A stretch of 64,000 nucleotides of DNA, taken from Stichopus chloronotus (Eukaryota > Echinodermata > Holothuroidea > Aspidochirotida > Stichopodidae). The notes under the pieces were generated by a model that saw only the letters and a program-made list of their open reading frames with translations, did no database searches and was not told the origin of the DNA. Where the stretch lies: positions 9,174,979 through 9,238,978 of the forward strand of contig CM037843.1 of NCBI GenBank assembly GCA_021234535.1. Direction: 5' to 3'. Positions 22,301 through 37,300 of the stretch are shown piece after piece; the stretch's first letter is position 1; each line of letters opens with the position of its first letter. A program made the position numbers and the translations under genes.

Positions 22301-25300
22301 TCAGAAGTCCTCAATGACACATCGTCATTATGATTATTTTTCAGAATTATACTGAGAAACTACCTTTTTCCCTCTAATTTGTAATTAGGTAAGAGAATGG
22401 AATCTGTTCTCTTTGTTGTAGTTAGTTCCTATTTTGTTGCTAACCAAGTTAGCGCATTCTAATTTCGACTGTCGTGTTGGAACAAGAACGGTGTTGGCAC
22501 CATTACACATTTTTTTTTTTTTCTCCCTTCTCTGAAGAGGATTGCTTTCATTAAAAGTGTTCCTTAGTTAATGCATAGACAACAATTTATATCATCACGA
22601 AATTGTGACCTTATTGGCATTGCAGAATACATTGATTCAAGAATAGTTATGAACTTCTCTCCTGTTTAGTGGTCCTTCTGAGGTCCTGTTCATGATTTTG
22701 CAATGCCCCCCTTCCACCCAAAAGATAGTTGCTACAGTGTCTCCTCCAAGAAAAGAAATTGATTCTATTGTGTAACCGCTTCCTGCTATTTTCTGTACTC
22801 ATTGTTTTCATGTTTGCATTTCCAAAAAGGGCAGACTATTAACAAAAATGTCAAAAACAGTAAGAGAAAATCTTTTGCATAAGATTTTATTTTGTATTCA
22901 ATGAGATTTGACAGAGAATGGTAAACAGTGGCCGAAGAAAACCAACACTGACCATTGTCAGCTCACTTGTTGGGCCATACCAGAGCGGCTTGCATCGATT
23001 TGACATGTTTGATGCCATGGAGGCAGGGTTAGCTTAGCCTCCCTTGTTTGGCAAACACGGACCGTTTGCTGAGCCGGTACGAAGGCTGTGAGGAAACAAA
23101 GGTGTTATCATAAAGAGAGAATGGGCCGATGAGCCAGAGAAAAGTAGATACAAGGTTCTCATGTACTTTTCTGTTTGCAGAGGGAGTTGAAGAGTTGACA
23201 GACTCAAACAGCAGCCCTGGTTTTGTTTACAGGAATGTCAGAAATTTTTAAGCCGGATTTTGCCACAAGTGCAATGTACTTTTTTCACCCTCCTGTCCCA
23301 TGTAACGTATAGTTTAGCCTTCTTTCATGAAATAGTTACATCAGCATATGGCACCTTACGTCCCAAAACGAAATTTACAGAATGTTTTCACCATTTGGGA
23401 TTACCCTTGCAGGATAAATGAAAATATTGGGGAATTGGCTGCATGTTTAATACGTTGCCTTGCCTTTTGCAGATTTAGCTCTTCTCTTGAGCATATGGTA
23501 TTAGACAGCGATGTTGTTGTAGCATGAGGGCGGGTAGTTGCACGTATGCCATCAAAACTTTTTGTCTAAGTGTAAAAATAAATTCAGATTCAGGAAAGTT
23601 TTGTTTGACTTTACAAGTCGAGACTGAGAGGATTCTGTGCTTCTGATTTTGTGACTTCATTCTTCAGTACTTCCTTTCATCTGTGCGACCACTTCGGGAA
23701 ATGTAAACTGGAAGAAGAATGCCTTGAAGGTTTTCAAGTCACGAGCTATGACAGTTTCATCTAAGTGGCTGCCTGCTAGAATCAAAGAAGATGTACTGCT
23801 ATCCTGCATTTTCTAAAGTGCACCAAAGGACTGGCTGTACTTCTTACAGATGTATGAACCATAAAAAATATCTTACTGTGTTCTATTCGTCTGGAAATAA
23901 AAATGACCAAATTTAGGCTGGACAATAATTTTAGCCGAACAGGGTCCTGTGGTAATTGTACAAAAGTTCTGTGCAAATAAGTTTGTTTCTTCTTTGCGTA
24001 TGAATTTACCAAAAAAAAAAAAGACAACTAAATCAGTCTTATTCCCACTGTAATTGACACTCTACTTATCGAAATTTCCCAAGAAAGAAACTTGGTGGAG
24101 ATGTTGCTTTCCAGGTTGGTATCAAATGGAAGAGAAAGATAGAAAATTAATATTAAAGGCTCTTTCATTTTTCATCAAAAAGCTTGTTCCGCTTTAAAGC
24201 AACTTTTCCCTCTACTTGTATGAAATATCTATAACTCTAAGCTTACAAAGGGAAGACTACTCAGTCACAGTTTCGTTTCGTTTGCTTCATTTATTTGTTT
24301 TTAACAACAGTTAGTCACAATATTGTACAGAATAATTCCTACTTAAAAAAATCCATAAACACGATGTGATGAAACTAAGGTTACAACCCCCAGAGATTCT
24401 CGTCAGGAGCGTACTCCCTTAAAAAAACGTGGAAGATGAAGGCACAATATCTACACAAAAGACAAAGAGGCAAAGTTTTCATGCAAGATTCCAACCATTT
24501 CTTGTAATTTTCATATCAGTGAAACATTCTAAGTAATCCACACTGGACTGTAGAGACAGACCCTAATGTGAGATTAATGTGACATCATGTGACCAAAAGT
24601 TTGAATGTTTTAAGGAGGATAGGTAGTGGTGATGTACCTCTTACATAAGTTTTTGCATTTTCTCCTCCCAAATCAGGTATGAGCAAATCGCCTCAAAGAG
24701 GAACCGTAGTGGGGTGCATCAATTTCAACCTACACTTAGTGCCCATCTTTTTACAAACAGTCATGACAGTATTGGTTTTATTTTCGTGATAACTTCTTTG
24801 CAAATAAAACTTCAAACTTCTCGCTGTTGTTGTACAGCGTATCGCCATGTTGGAAATGTATGACGTATCATATGCACCGGCAATACTACGTGACATGTAC
24901 AGGTGCATGTGTGACGTCATGAGTCACGTAATTTTGCAACAACATGGCGACTTGCGAGTGAATAAAATGTATACTCATAAAAGCTTCATATTTTCTTGGA
25001 CGTGAATTTATTGTATTACTGAATGGTTTCTAATTGTATGGCAAACTATGTTTGAAGTATCAGAACTATCTTGGAGGTTGTACAACGGTTTTTCGTTAAC
25101 AGATCTGTGGCCAAAGATAATCAGCCAATGGCAAATTCAGTCAGCCCTAGTGAATTTTTTGTTATTTTTTTTATGTCGATATCCCGTAGATAATATTCAT
25201 GAATATGTGCTCCCTGACTGCACGTGGAATGTTGTTCGGCAAAACATTTCATCTGCAAAGCTAGGGAAAGGTATAAAACAATCATGAATATTATCTGTGG

Positions 25301-28300
25301 GATGGCACTTGAAGAAAAATTTAAACAATTAACTTTTTTTTTTTTTTCTGTTTACTGGGGTGCTCTCTGACTAAATTTGCCATGGGCAGATCACTTTCTT
25401 GATACAAATCTGTTAAGGTATGGTATATGCATATAATTCAGAAGAAGAAATCGCAAAAAGTCATGTTAGATCTATATTACAAGTACGTATCTGCCTTTTA
25501 ATCTACAGGACCAACTGATGACCATTTAGCAGTATTGCCAACAGGTGATATGTTAGTTTTGTTATTATCTGTGCCTATAAACTCCACAGATGATGAGCAG
25601 AGTTAAACAGACAGTGTGGAATAAAAAGAAAAATATTGTCTGTTACTACATTTCATCCAATTGGTATAACTGATTTGAACCAAATGTGGGTGTTTTCAAA
25701 GGTAAACCAGGTACCTGCGAGACATCTACTACCTGGTTGGTTCCAAGTTGCAACGTGGTCCCTTCGTTAAGTGAAAACAGTGCTTCATTAGGCCAGCGAC
25801 AGATGTTATCTCTCTTTTGTGACACCTGATGAGACTTAATTTAATGAACCTGTGAAGTGTCAGGCTTGATTTTACACGGAAGTATAATTACCATTGCATC
25901 ACATGCTCCATATGATGTCTCCTTTATTTGTTCGTCCCTGAATAATTTAGAAATTTTTATGATCTGTCACCCTTAATGATTGGCCTCATATTTTTGTCAG
26001 GGTACCAGGTGCCCAATAGTTATGAGCCAGAAATCACCCGGTTCTGATCCTAGGAACTGACAAAAACACCAGCACAATGATTGGTACTATGTTCATTTCT
26101 TGCATGTTGATCTGTAACACATCCCTATTTCTATACCTGTGATTGCTGAAAGGAAATCCTTTAAATACATGGTATCACTAGATGATATGATTTATGCCCC
26201 TTAACCCTTCCCCTTCTACCTGTTTCATCCTCATCCCCACACCTTGAAGGGTGGATGGATAGTTTTTGAAGAACATACCCCACATTTTGCCATGTTGTAT
26301 CCTTTCACTTCACTGTATCCATACATCACTTCAGGAAGAAGGGTGTGTAAGTTTACCATGTGAGTTTGGTTTGTAAATCTACACGTTCCTTTGTTTGCAT
26401 AGAAACATGAGAACGGTTACTCGTAGTTCTGTCTCTCCCAGGCTTCCTCAAAGTGGTTTTGTGTCAGGTTTCTGATTGATGTCCTTTCCCATCAGTTTCC
26501 TTTCTTTAGAGTGAGGCACACATCACATCAATAATCCAAAGTTGTTAACAAGATGCTTTAATGCAGGTAGTGGCAACACATGGCACTAACCAAAAATATG
26601 ATAGGTTTGTGTGCATTGTCCTGCACCCTGTGGTACAAGTTTGCCAAGAATTTCGCATGAGAAATGTTTCCTATTCAATATGTAGACTGTGCAAACCTCC
26701 TCCTATTGTATAAGTATAAACATCACTTGCTTTCTTATAGTCTTTGAAATCCCCTTCAGACTCAGTCACATTGATAGGCCCAGACAGTTGACCCCTTCAG
26801 ACTTAGTGTCATTGATAGGGCAAGACAGTTAACCCCTTCACACTAGTCTCATTGACAGGACAAAGACAGTTTAAATCTTCACACTAGTCTCATCGATAGA
26901 ACACAGACAGTTTCCCCCTTCACACTAGTCTCATTGATAAGACAAAGACAGTTTACACCTTCACACCAGTCTCATCGATAGAAGAAAGACAGTTTACACC
27001 TTCACACTAGTCTCATCAATAGGACAGAGACAGTTTACCCCTTCACACTAGTCTCATCGATAGGACAAAGACAGTTTACCCCTTCACACTAGTCTCATTG
27101 ATAGGACAAAGACAGTTTACGCCTTCACACCAGTCTCATAGATAGAAGAAAGACAGTTTACACCTTCACACTAGTCTCATCAATAGGACAAAGACAGTTT
27201 ACCCCTTCACACTAGTCTCATCAATAGGACAAAGACAGTTTACCCCTTCACACTAGTCTCATCAATAGGACAAAGACAGTTTACCCCTTCACACTAGTCT
27301 CATCGATAGAAGAAAGACAGTTTACACCTTCACACTAGTCTCATCAATAGGACAGAGACAGTTTACCCCTTCACACTAGTCTCATCGATAGGACAAAGAC
27401 AGTTTACCCCTTCACACTAGTCTCATTGATAGGACAAAGACAGTTTACGCCTTCACACCAGTCTCATAGATAGAAGAAAGACAGTTTACACCTTCACACT
27501 AGTCTCATCAATAGGACAAAGACAGTTTACCCCTTCACACTAGTCTCATCGATAGGACAAAGACAGTTTACCCCTTCACACTAGTCTCATTGATAAGACA
27601 AAGACAGTTTACACCTTCACACTAGTCTCATCGATAGAAGAAAGACAGTTTACACCTTCACACTAGTCTCATCAATAGGACAGAGACAGTTTACCCCTTC
27701 ACACTAGTCTCATCAATAGGACAAAGACAGTTTACCCCTTCACACTAGTCTCATCGATAGGACAAAGACAGTTTACCCCTTCACACTAGTCTCATCGATA
27801 GGAGAAAGACAGTTTACCCCTTCACACTAGTCTCATCGATCGGACAAAGACAGTCTACCTCTTCACACTTAGTTTCATTGATAGGGCAAGACAGCTACCA
27901 CACAAACTGAGAAATAGTAGCTTCATGTCCTTCTGAGTTCACACATGTACATAGTACATACACACGAGAAAGAGTTTCATGATCATCTTTTAAAATACTG
28001 AGCTCTTCTTAGGAGGATTCAGTCATCGTTTGGGTTCTAAAGTGAGTTGGCTGCAGCCGACACAGACGTTTGCCATTTGGCACACCGTGCAAATCGCCAG
28101 ACTACCAACCGACACAAAATGAAAATTCCACAAAAAACATCTGAAAATATATATATTTCATGGAAATATGTATCATTGCATCATGAAGCAACGTACATTT
28201 TTTATCTGGTCATTTGATGCAAAACGAGGACTTCATTCATAGTGTCAAAACAATTATTTTTGGGAGCAAAACTTTTCTGAGAGGCACACCTTTTTCTTAG

Positions 28301-31300
28301 ACCCCCCAGGATTGCATTCACACTGCATTGACAAAGCAGAACAACTGCCACTCAGAATCCTGTAGGATCTTTGTCAGCTAGAACGTGTTCATGTTTCTTG
28401 CCAAGGACATTCATTTGCCATGTTCTCTGTGTCCTTTCTATCACGTTGTCACAGCTGTGAAGTCAGACTGGGTGGGTGTACATACTAAATTCTCATGTGG
28501 TCTTTAGAGTCAGCACTTCTAGTTTGCTTTAAAGAGCATCACTGTTTGATCCTAATTTAAGGATAACTTGTACCTAGTAAAAGAAAAGTGTCTCACTATG
28601 AAGATTAGACTTTAGCATGAAAATATCTACAAATTAGCATATACAGCTATTTTAAAATGTCTATGGCTCCTTGCATTAAGAAAAAATAGCCTTGGTAATG
28701 CCTGCTGTAATTTGTAGTGGCTGTGCGTGAAGACAAAGAAACAGTGCATGTCAGTGATTGGTTGCAGTGTGGAGCATGTTATATTAAATTCATATATGCA
28801 ATATTTTCTTTTTGTGTGTGTATGGCTATTTTATGTTTTACTGTGGCTTGAGTTTCTAGGCACATTAGTTTGCATATATGCAACAGTAAAGCAGCATTTA
28901 CACCGCCAAGTTCCATTCCTGCAGACTCCATCACACACATAATCATTGTGGGACTTTCTGGGTTTCATGTACTATCCAACCCTTGTGTACTCTGTATCAA
29001 GAAGTCCTGAAGGGGTAATGCAGTCTTGAGCAAACTTTGCGTAAAGTAGAATTTATGTACGAACCCCATATATGGTATACAGTGTTTCAGCTATCTCACT
29101 TTGATATGACTTTTGGTGCAAAGACTTGTCAATTTGATGCCCTGATGTTTGTGGAAAAAAAGAAAGAAATTGGTTTCTAAGGAGGCTATTCTATCTGTTC
29201 ATTTCCCTTTTGATGTCTGTACACCTTAGCTTGAGGCAAGCTTACATGAAGTATCTCCCACAAATTCGGTATCATCGTTTGACTTGAAATGTTGAAAAAT
29301 TACGTGATGTATACATGACAGACTGTTAGATATGCTGTAAAATGAAGGCAATTTACCCTGAATACTGGCTTAGTAACCGAAACTTTCATGTAGTCCTTTG
29401 CAACTTTGCAATGAATGACTCAGTGTTTTCGTTGACTTGTTTGAGCAAGTCTTGTCTTTCTCTCATTCCTTCAATTCCAAATTCGTATTCATCACTTTTA
29501 CTAAATGGCACTCTCTGTACCCACCATCTTTACTTGGTCTTTGTAAGTTATGACTAATTAAAATTGAGTGTGTAAATTAAGAGCAAGTTGTTAATGTACC
29601 CTGAGGGTTGTGAGCACTCTTTTCTCTTTTTTCACAATGTTACTCTGTTTTCCTCTGTCTCTGCTTTCAGTTTGCTCATATCTAGAAAATGTAAACATCC
29701 ATTAATATATTAACCTCACTTTTTCTCTTTTAATTGAGTAAATAATGATAAGAAGCAGTCTCCTCTAATTAAACCAGATGGAGAGGAAAACAAACAACTT
29801 CTTTGTCTAGTCAATGCACCGATAGGCCAATAAAAAAGATAGCAGAAAAGTTCATTTAACTTTGCCCCCAAGCTAATGTCGATTTTAGCAGATGTTAGCT
29901 CTAATCATAATCCCATGTCTCTGCTCCACCAGGTCCTTTGGTGAGGCGGAAATATTACATAACGTCCCCCTGACGTAGTGACAATGAAGGAGTGAGATTT
30001 ATACCCTTGAGTGTTCCAATATTTGTTTTTTCCTTGATCCTGGAGTGGCAGTAAGCACCCATCAGTCTTGTTACCCTTTTCATGGCTTGATACCTGCCCT
30101 GTCTTCATCTTCTATTCATCTCCATCTCTGCTCATTCAGTGATCCAGAGATTGGGCAGATGTCTCAATTTACCAGTCATCCTCCAGCATTGTTGCATCCT
30201 TCAATCAACCTGATGATGCAGTGGCTCTGTTTGCCCCACGGCATTTGTTTGTTTTGTAGTGGTCCTTCGTAACCCCTCTTAAGCCTTCTTGAGCTCCTCG
30301 AGGTGACCACTTCTTTCAACGAGGAGTGAGACACAGGTGTGAAAGTACATTGTTTTCTCTCTATTGAGGGAGATATTTATCTGAATTGCTCTCAGTTTAT
30401 CTCTCTCCCTCTCTTCTTCTCTCTAACTCTTTCTCTCTCCTTCTCCACAAATAACATCATATGTGGTCTGACAAGCTACAAGGCCCAAGAACCCTTCAGA
30501 TTAACTCTAAATTAGGTGCAAGTGGTAGTGCAGAAAAAACATGGCAACCAGGAGAGCCCTTCAAAGTAATGGAGTGATGGACTTCAGAAAGTGGCAACCT
30601 GCTTCATATCCCGAATATCAACATCTCATGGAGACATCCAGCCACTTTTTGAGTGGAATTTAACCATGAAGTCATGAACACTCAACCAGATCATCTATCC
30701 AACTTCTAGAAGAAGACAAAGATATAAACATATTAGCTTGTTTAAGATTCTCCAATGCTTTCTGTTTGTTAGTGTTGATGTACATAATAATTAACTTCTC
30801 ATTGGTTCAAGAATTTAAAGTCCCTCTGGAGTCAGTTACAAACCCTTTGCTTGTTTATTGACACATTAAAACAAAAAAATAAAAGAAAAATGACTTTAAG
30901 AATAATAAAATTGATTCGATAACAATCATTGGCTTTCCAAATCTACTCATTGAAATTTGGTAGTCATTTTGCTCATGGTCACTCTGTTAACAATTAACTA
31001 GCATGATAGAAGTTGGAGGTGTCACGTGAGCTTGTGTCTACTTTCACATTGTCACCAGGTAGCATTTGCAGTTGCAGGATTGGGAGGTAAACTTCAAGAA
31101 GTAAGTAGTTCTAGAGTTCCACAAACATCAAGACAAGACACATAGGCCAAATTTTGACATGAAGTTTTACATTTCTAGGAGAGTCGCTATGACAGGATCA
31201 GGTCTGGGACTGAGTTGATGTCAGATCTTGGCCACAAACTGCTCAGTGAGAGGAAAGAGATCAGAGAAAGTCCCCCTAAAATTTTGATCCACCAAACCAT

Positions 31301-34300
31301 CTGTGTCACAGTGTGTCCATTGTTTCAATCTTAAAAGGAAATAGGGCATTTGTTTCAGAGAAAACATCCATATTTTTTAAACCAGTTTTTGTGGATGTAG
31401 AATGATAGATTATTCAAAATAAGGAAGGACAGAAGCCTCCTTTTCAAGAAATAAGCTCCTCACAAATAGAAATTCAGTTATTTGTTGTTCAACACTAATT
31501 TGTTCACCCAAACTTTTCAAAATTCAAATGATGCATCTTCTATTCCTCACCACATGCATAATGTTTTGAGGAGATGAAGCTTTGGTAGATGTTTATTGAT
31601 GAGACTGAATGGTTTCATAATGATTACTGCTACTTTCTTTTGTATGTCTTGTTGGGGTATTCTAAACACCCTATTTCCCTTTAACAACAATCAATGTCAG
31701 AAGCAAACCATTGCTCGCTCTGTACAAAAGTTTTGGTATCTCAGTTTCTGTAAAATTTCTGTGAAAGAGAGCATCAAATTAGAGACAAATGGACTGAGAA
31801 AAGTTGCTTCTCTTGGCCAAGTTAACAAATTATGAAGGTTGCTGTGATGTGTTGACTGTTTCTGGGGAAAGAAATTGAAGATTGTACCATTTCTGTATAC
31901 ATAATTGCTGAAACTCTTGGCACCACCACTGTAGCTTATGTCATAGATAGTCACAGATTCTGCCAGAGATAAAAAAAAAAGGGAGAGAGGTAATTTTTAT
32001 TGCTAAACCTTGATTCTAAATTGATGCTATCCTTGGCAAAAAAAAAATGGGTTCAGGGGGAAAAGTGTGCCTCCAGGTCTGTGCAAGGTGCAAATTGAAG
32101 GATTGTAAGTTCAAACAAACAGACCAAGGTAATAGAATATCTGTGTGTTTATGGAAATGGGGGGGGGGAGGGAACATGTTGGATGGTATCCTTCACCTAG
32201 GAATAGGGACGAAGCATCCCTTGAGCCCTTCTTGCAGAATCCCTGATAGTACATCAACTGACTATAAATTTGATAGGATGGATACAACCTAGCCATACAG
32301 TAAAACCATTGTCCATGACTCATTGGTTTTGGTGTGTGCAGGTGCTAGTTATTAGAACACGATGTAGTCCAGGGGGCTACACTTAAAAAAGTACAGTGTT
32401 ACACTGGGGGCCTGCAGTCACTAAAATACACTGTTAGGCCAGGGGCCTACATTATGTTTGAAAGTGCAACGGCCATTCAAGAAAAGGTAGCCTAGATTGA
32501 GAGACAAAGACAAGCACTTAAGGGCCTTTGAGATTCTGCAATGCTGCTACTTCAACAATTTGCAGAATTTCTCTTTCTTTTGTTCTAGCATCCTCGTGGT
32601 TTTAGACAAGTTTTGTTCACCTGTATTTTATAGGTCGCTTTGTGCTGTGTCACCATTTACATTTGGGGGACTAAGCCAGTTTGCTAGTTGTATTTTCTGT
32701 GATAACTCAAAAGTTCTTATCATTTGCAAGTATCTCTGATCTTGAGCTTCATGGAAACTTCAGCTCTTTCTTGTCAATTTGTCGCGATCTCCGTCAGGAG
32801 GCCATAAAGTTAAGAGCGAAAGAAAAAACAAATGGAGGCGAAGATGCATGTCCCATCTGGACATTGATGTTATCAAAAATAACAATAATTTCTTTAATTG
32901 GGGTTATTCTTGTTCCTAAAACAAAATAATTTGTTTTGTTCGAGGAGATTTACATCTTTTCTGTGCTTGTCCTTGGACACGGTAGAAGTGAATGAGTCGG
33001 AGATTATGCGTCCGCTCTCTGGAACGAACTTTAAGTCAGCCAAGGAGGATTACTGCATGAGCATGACACAGTAGGGTTCAATTAAGAGAGACTTTACCAA
33101 ATGGGCAGAATAAGCATTCTTTTATATATCTTTGCAGAAAGGGAAAAGTTCCACAAGTGACATTGTAAAAAAAGGAACAGGGTGGATAAAATGAAATGAT
33201 AGAGTCATTATTTGGTGGGGATTAGTTTGAGGAATTAAAGCAAGGTCTCTTGCATTGTGCTACTCATGACAACCAAATGTTGCTGGACGCACTGCGAAAC
33301 CAGATACTTCCCCAAACATCATTTGCTGAAGAATTGCACACGATTTGAGCTTTCCATCCTTGTTCAGAAAGAGGCAAAAAGTGACTTCTGAGATCAGTTA
33401 ACTTAACCCTTTTTTTTTCTTTTTTTGCATTTTGTTTTTCAGAAGGGAAGGTTCAGATGATATGGCAGAACTTTCCTCAGAGATAACCTTCCTCAAGTTA
33501 CATGTTGTTACCAAAATTTAGCAATTCTAAGTTTAATAGTGCAGTGCATTAATTATATGGAATTGTTTTGGGCGGCTGGTGGACTTCTACGTGCAATAAG
33601 CTCAAAATTTAGAAAGTTCGTCATTACATCAATGGAACAGGTAGAATTAGTTTAGCAATGATGTCAACATACAGTTAAACTTAAAAGTCATCTGATTCAG
33701 AGGCCATTGAAAAAACAGCAGTTTGAAGTGTAATCAAGATATTGAGTGTGTGGTGGGACTATCTCATGGATGACCGACTGTACTTGTTACAAGAACAACA
33801 CCAGATTATTTGTTAACATATTAAAGGAAAATATGTTCTTGAGTTTGAGAGCTGAAGCATAATTAAAACTTCTTCCCATAATGCTTTCATGCAAGCATGT
33901 ACAAGTCACACCTTTCCTTTATGGATTAGTGTGATTAAATTACATAAAAGAAGTGAACTATGTGATGCTCTTAACTCATGTGATTGAAGTTTGGGGTTCT
34001 GAGGACATAGAGCACTTCTCCCTCCCTTCGTATTTGAATATTCTAAATCTACTTTGAAAAATAACGAAACTTGCAAACTTACACAAATTGCGAGCTGCAG
34101 GCAATCTGTCGCCAAACCGATGTGACTGTGAAACTTTCTGCGCGTTAAAAGTTCTCAATTAAATGAATCTGAAAGTCTAGGGAGAAAATGAGTGTGGAAA
34201 CAAAATTGCCCATCTAGCAATCGGCTTTTACCTTTGGCATTGCTTTTTTCACTCTCTACTTTTTTTCTGACTTTTTAGGAGTGAGCATTGAAACTAAAAG

Positions 34301-37300
34301 CAAGAAAATGCTTTCACTCTCAAACATCACTTAAAATGTTAGTGCAATTTGATGTTTGATAGCCAACACCCAAGCAACTGAACCCTCCAGGGAACTAGAA
34401 TTAACAGAGATTTTTGTAGATATTTACAAAGTTCTAGCAAATATTAATTAACAGGGGAATGGAGTTTCAACTTGAGAACACATTTTTAGTGTTATATCTC
34501 CGGTGGGGTGAAAATGGCGAAGCAGTTTGTGTATAGTCGGTAGAGTGATGTAGTTGTGCCAAACCAGGACGTGTGTGTAATGTTCTCAGAGGAACAAGTA
34601 AATGCTGCTAAACCTTGCTCATCAGTAAAAAGTCATTGCAGCATCATCGCTTACTTATTGCTACAGGAGGAATATGACACTGCATGCGTGCATAATGTGA
34701 TGTGAAAACAGCATCCTCTGAAAAAAGAAAAATGAGGCAGAAAGTTCTCATTCGTTTGTGATAGGATTTAGGGTTGGGTAGTTTACACACTCTCTTATCG
34801 AAATAATCCATTTATCACCAAATATTCCATGTGGCTTGCCCCAGTGAAGTTGAAACTCTAAATGGTCAAAATTTCTAAAGCTTACATTTTGTCATCCCAT
34901 TATGAATACTATTTTAGCCCTCTATGTTGGGAAAAACAACTGCCGCAGTTGAAGTGAAAGTGCCAGAAAAACCAGATGATTGCACGGTTGTTTCAAGAGC
35001 ATTGATGGTACATTGACAGCATTGGTGAAGTTCTTGTTCCTGAAAAAAAGATGGGAATGAAGTTTGTATTGTCGCAAGAAACCATAGAAAGAAATAAACC
35101 AGAATGACTTCAGGCTAAGTAGTCCACACTGAACAAATGAAGCCGAGGTAATAAACGCATTCATGGCCCTGTTTGCCAAAGTAACTCTGCCTTCATAATT
35201 TGCTATATGCAATGCACTTTACAGCCTGAGAATTTGTCTATTCTATATCTAACTACATCTTTGGGGAAAACAGAAGTAACTGCAACAGCTTCATTTTTTA
35301 TTTCTTGCCAAAGGTGTGCAAGGAATCTTTGCGACGGTGATTCTGTGTATGTGCACGTGTTTGTGTGTGTGTGTGTGTGTGTATGTGTGTTGGACAAAAT
35401 CTCATGAACAGTCTAGCTTTTGAAGGGAAAGTGCAAGGTGGACCAAATTTAGTGTGTTGGTAGAACGTATGAAGAACTCGGCTGGGATTGTTTTTGGTGT
35501 AGTTCAAAGGTCATCTGAGGTCACCGGCAGGCAGAATGTGGACAAACTATGTTTGCAGTATCTCAGAAATGACAAGTTGCATTATTTTTTTACTTGAAAG
35601 GTATGTACTGCCCTTTAAGTGAATGAGATTGTGAGGGTTTTCTTGTACGTCAAAGGTTACCTTGGGTCATCAGAAGTCGTAATGTAAAAAGCTTCTGAAC
35701 TCTTTAGCTTTTGAAAGGGATGTGCAAGACAATCCAAAGTCAGTGTGTGGGTAGGACATTTTAAGATCTTGGCTGGGATTGATTTCGGTGGATGCCAAAG
35801 GGTCACCTGAGATCATCTGTAGGCAGACTATAGACAGACCATGTTTGTTTGGTGTGTAGGACTTTCTAAATACAGTATATAAGAAGAGGGGGGTTTCTAG
35901 AGGTCAGAACTCAGAATTAATCTGGGGTCATCAGAGGTCATAAAATGAAAAACTTGTAAACACACTATTTACAAAGGGAAGATAATTTCACACTTTCAGC
36001 TGGCATTATGCTGGATTCTGATAAAATATGTCCGTGTTTGCAGAGTATTATGCTATTGACATTTGTTGCAAGGCTTGCCTTTTGCAGTACAGTTTGGACT
36101 TCACTTTTTGTGTCATGATATCTTTCTGCTGTATCTGTTTCTATGCAAGAAACTCGTTAATGGTACCACTGCCTCCTAGACACCTTTGTACCTCTAGCAT
36201 GCTATGAAGGGGCTAATTCTCACAACATCTGACTTCAGACTTCTTTCTCTGTTGCATCAGGTAGTGGACCGTCAATGTCGGGACCTGCTCCTGAAATTGC
36301 TACCCGGATCCAAACTTTCACTCGAGCGCGTATTGTAGGTGCGACAAAAGATTAAGTTTTCCTTGCTGAGAATGCTTCATTGGACACATCATGCTCCTGT
36401 TGAATATACATGATTTCGTGTTAACATGCAAGGGAAAATGTTGTATCACGAATTCCCTAAGAACTCTGGGCCTGATGGAAGTGATATTTTCTGGTACCGC
36501 GATACCCAACCAACTAAGGATCCTAGGTACCTGGTTCTGGTTTTTGGACCCTTTGCAAACGTTAGAACATATGAATGACCAATTGGCTGGCTCATTCAAA
36601 TCAAATATGTTGTGTATCTTCCTTTCACAAAATATGGAATTAATAGCAAACTTTCATATACTTACAAGTTAACAACAACCGATGCTTCGATGTATGGGCT
36701 GTGCACTCTGCGTACATGGAAGAACTTGCACATAGTGCTACTTTAAACATTGATCCTGACCTCACATCGAACTTATAGAACATTTCATACATAGTCTTGT
36801 CCAAAATGTATGAGTTACCATCCAATGCTGCTGTGTATTTTAAGGTTTACATACACCATTCCTTTCCTTTTATATCAACTTTCCATTGTAACTTGAAATA
36901 GAATTGACCATTCCTGTTGTATTGGTTTGAGGATGAAGATTGGTTTAATATTATCTTGGAAACCCAAGTTATCATATCGCCAACCCAGTGATGGTACTGT
37001 AATTCCCTTTGATACAAACATACACTCATTTTGCTGGACACCACCAGTAGCACCTGCAGTGCAGTTTTTGCTGCTGTTAATGAAATGGTTCAGTTAGTGA
37101 GTTGTGTTGGTATTGCTTTTTGTGGCGGTTTATTTAAATTTTCTTTTCTTTTTTTTTGTCTTAATGTTTGAATTGCTTAATGTAACATGAACTGCTGATG
37201 CCTGCATGATACAGTTTAAAAAAAATACTTGATACCAACTAATGTTTGTTACATTTTTGTTGAAAGGACAAAAGACAACCCTGCTCTTTGCAGATGATGT

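Noticed and set aside
26751..27894. CRISPR-like look of regular 41-bp repeats
   Set aside because: Units are contiguous with no unique spacers, in an animal intron; it is a minisatellite.
30205..30300. tgatga boxes suggesting an intronic C/D snoRNA
   Set aside because: No D box with a closing terminal stem at suitable distance was found here or at the other TGATGA sites checked.
35203..35507. His/Thr-rich minus-strand frames
   Set aside because: Produced by the GT microsatellite at 35361.
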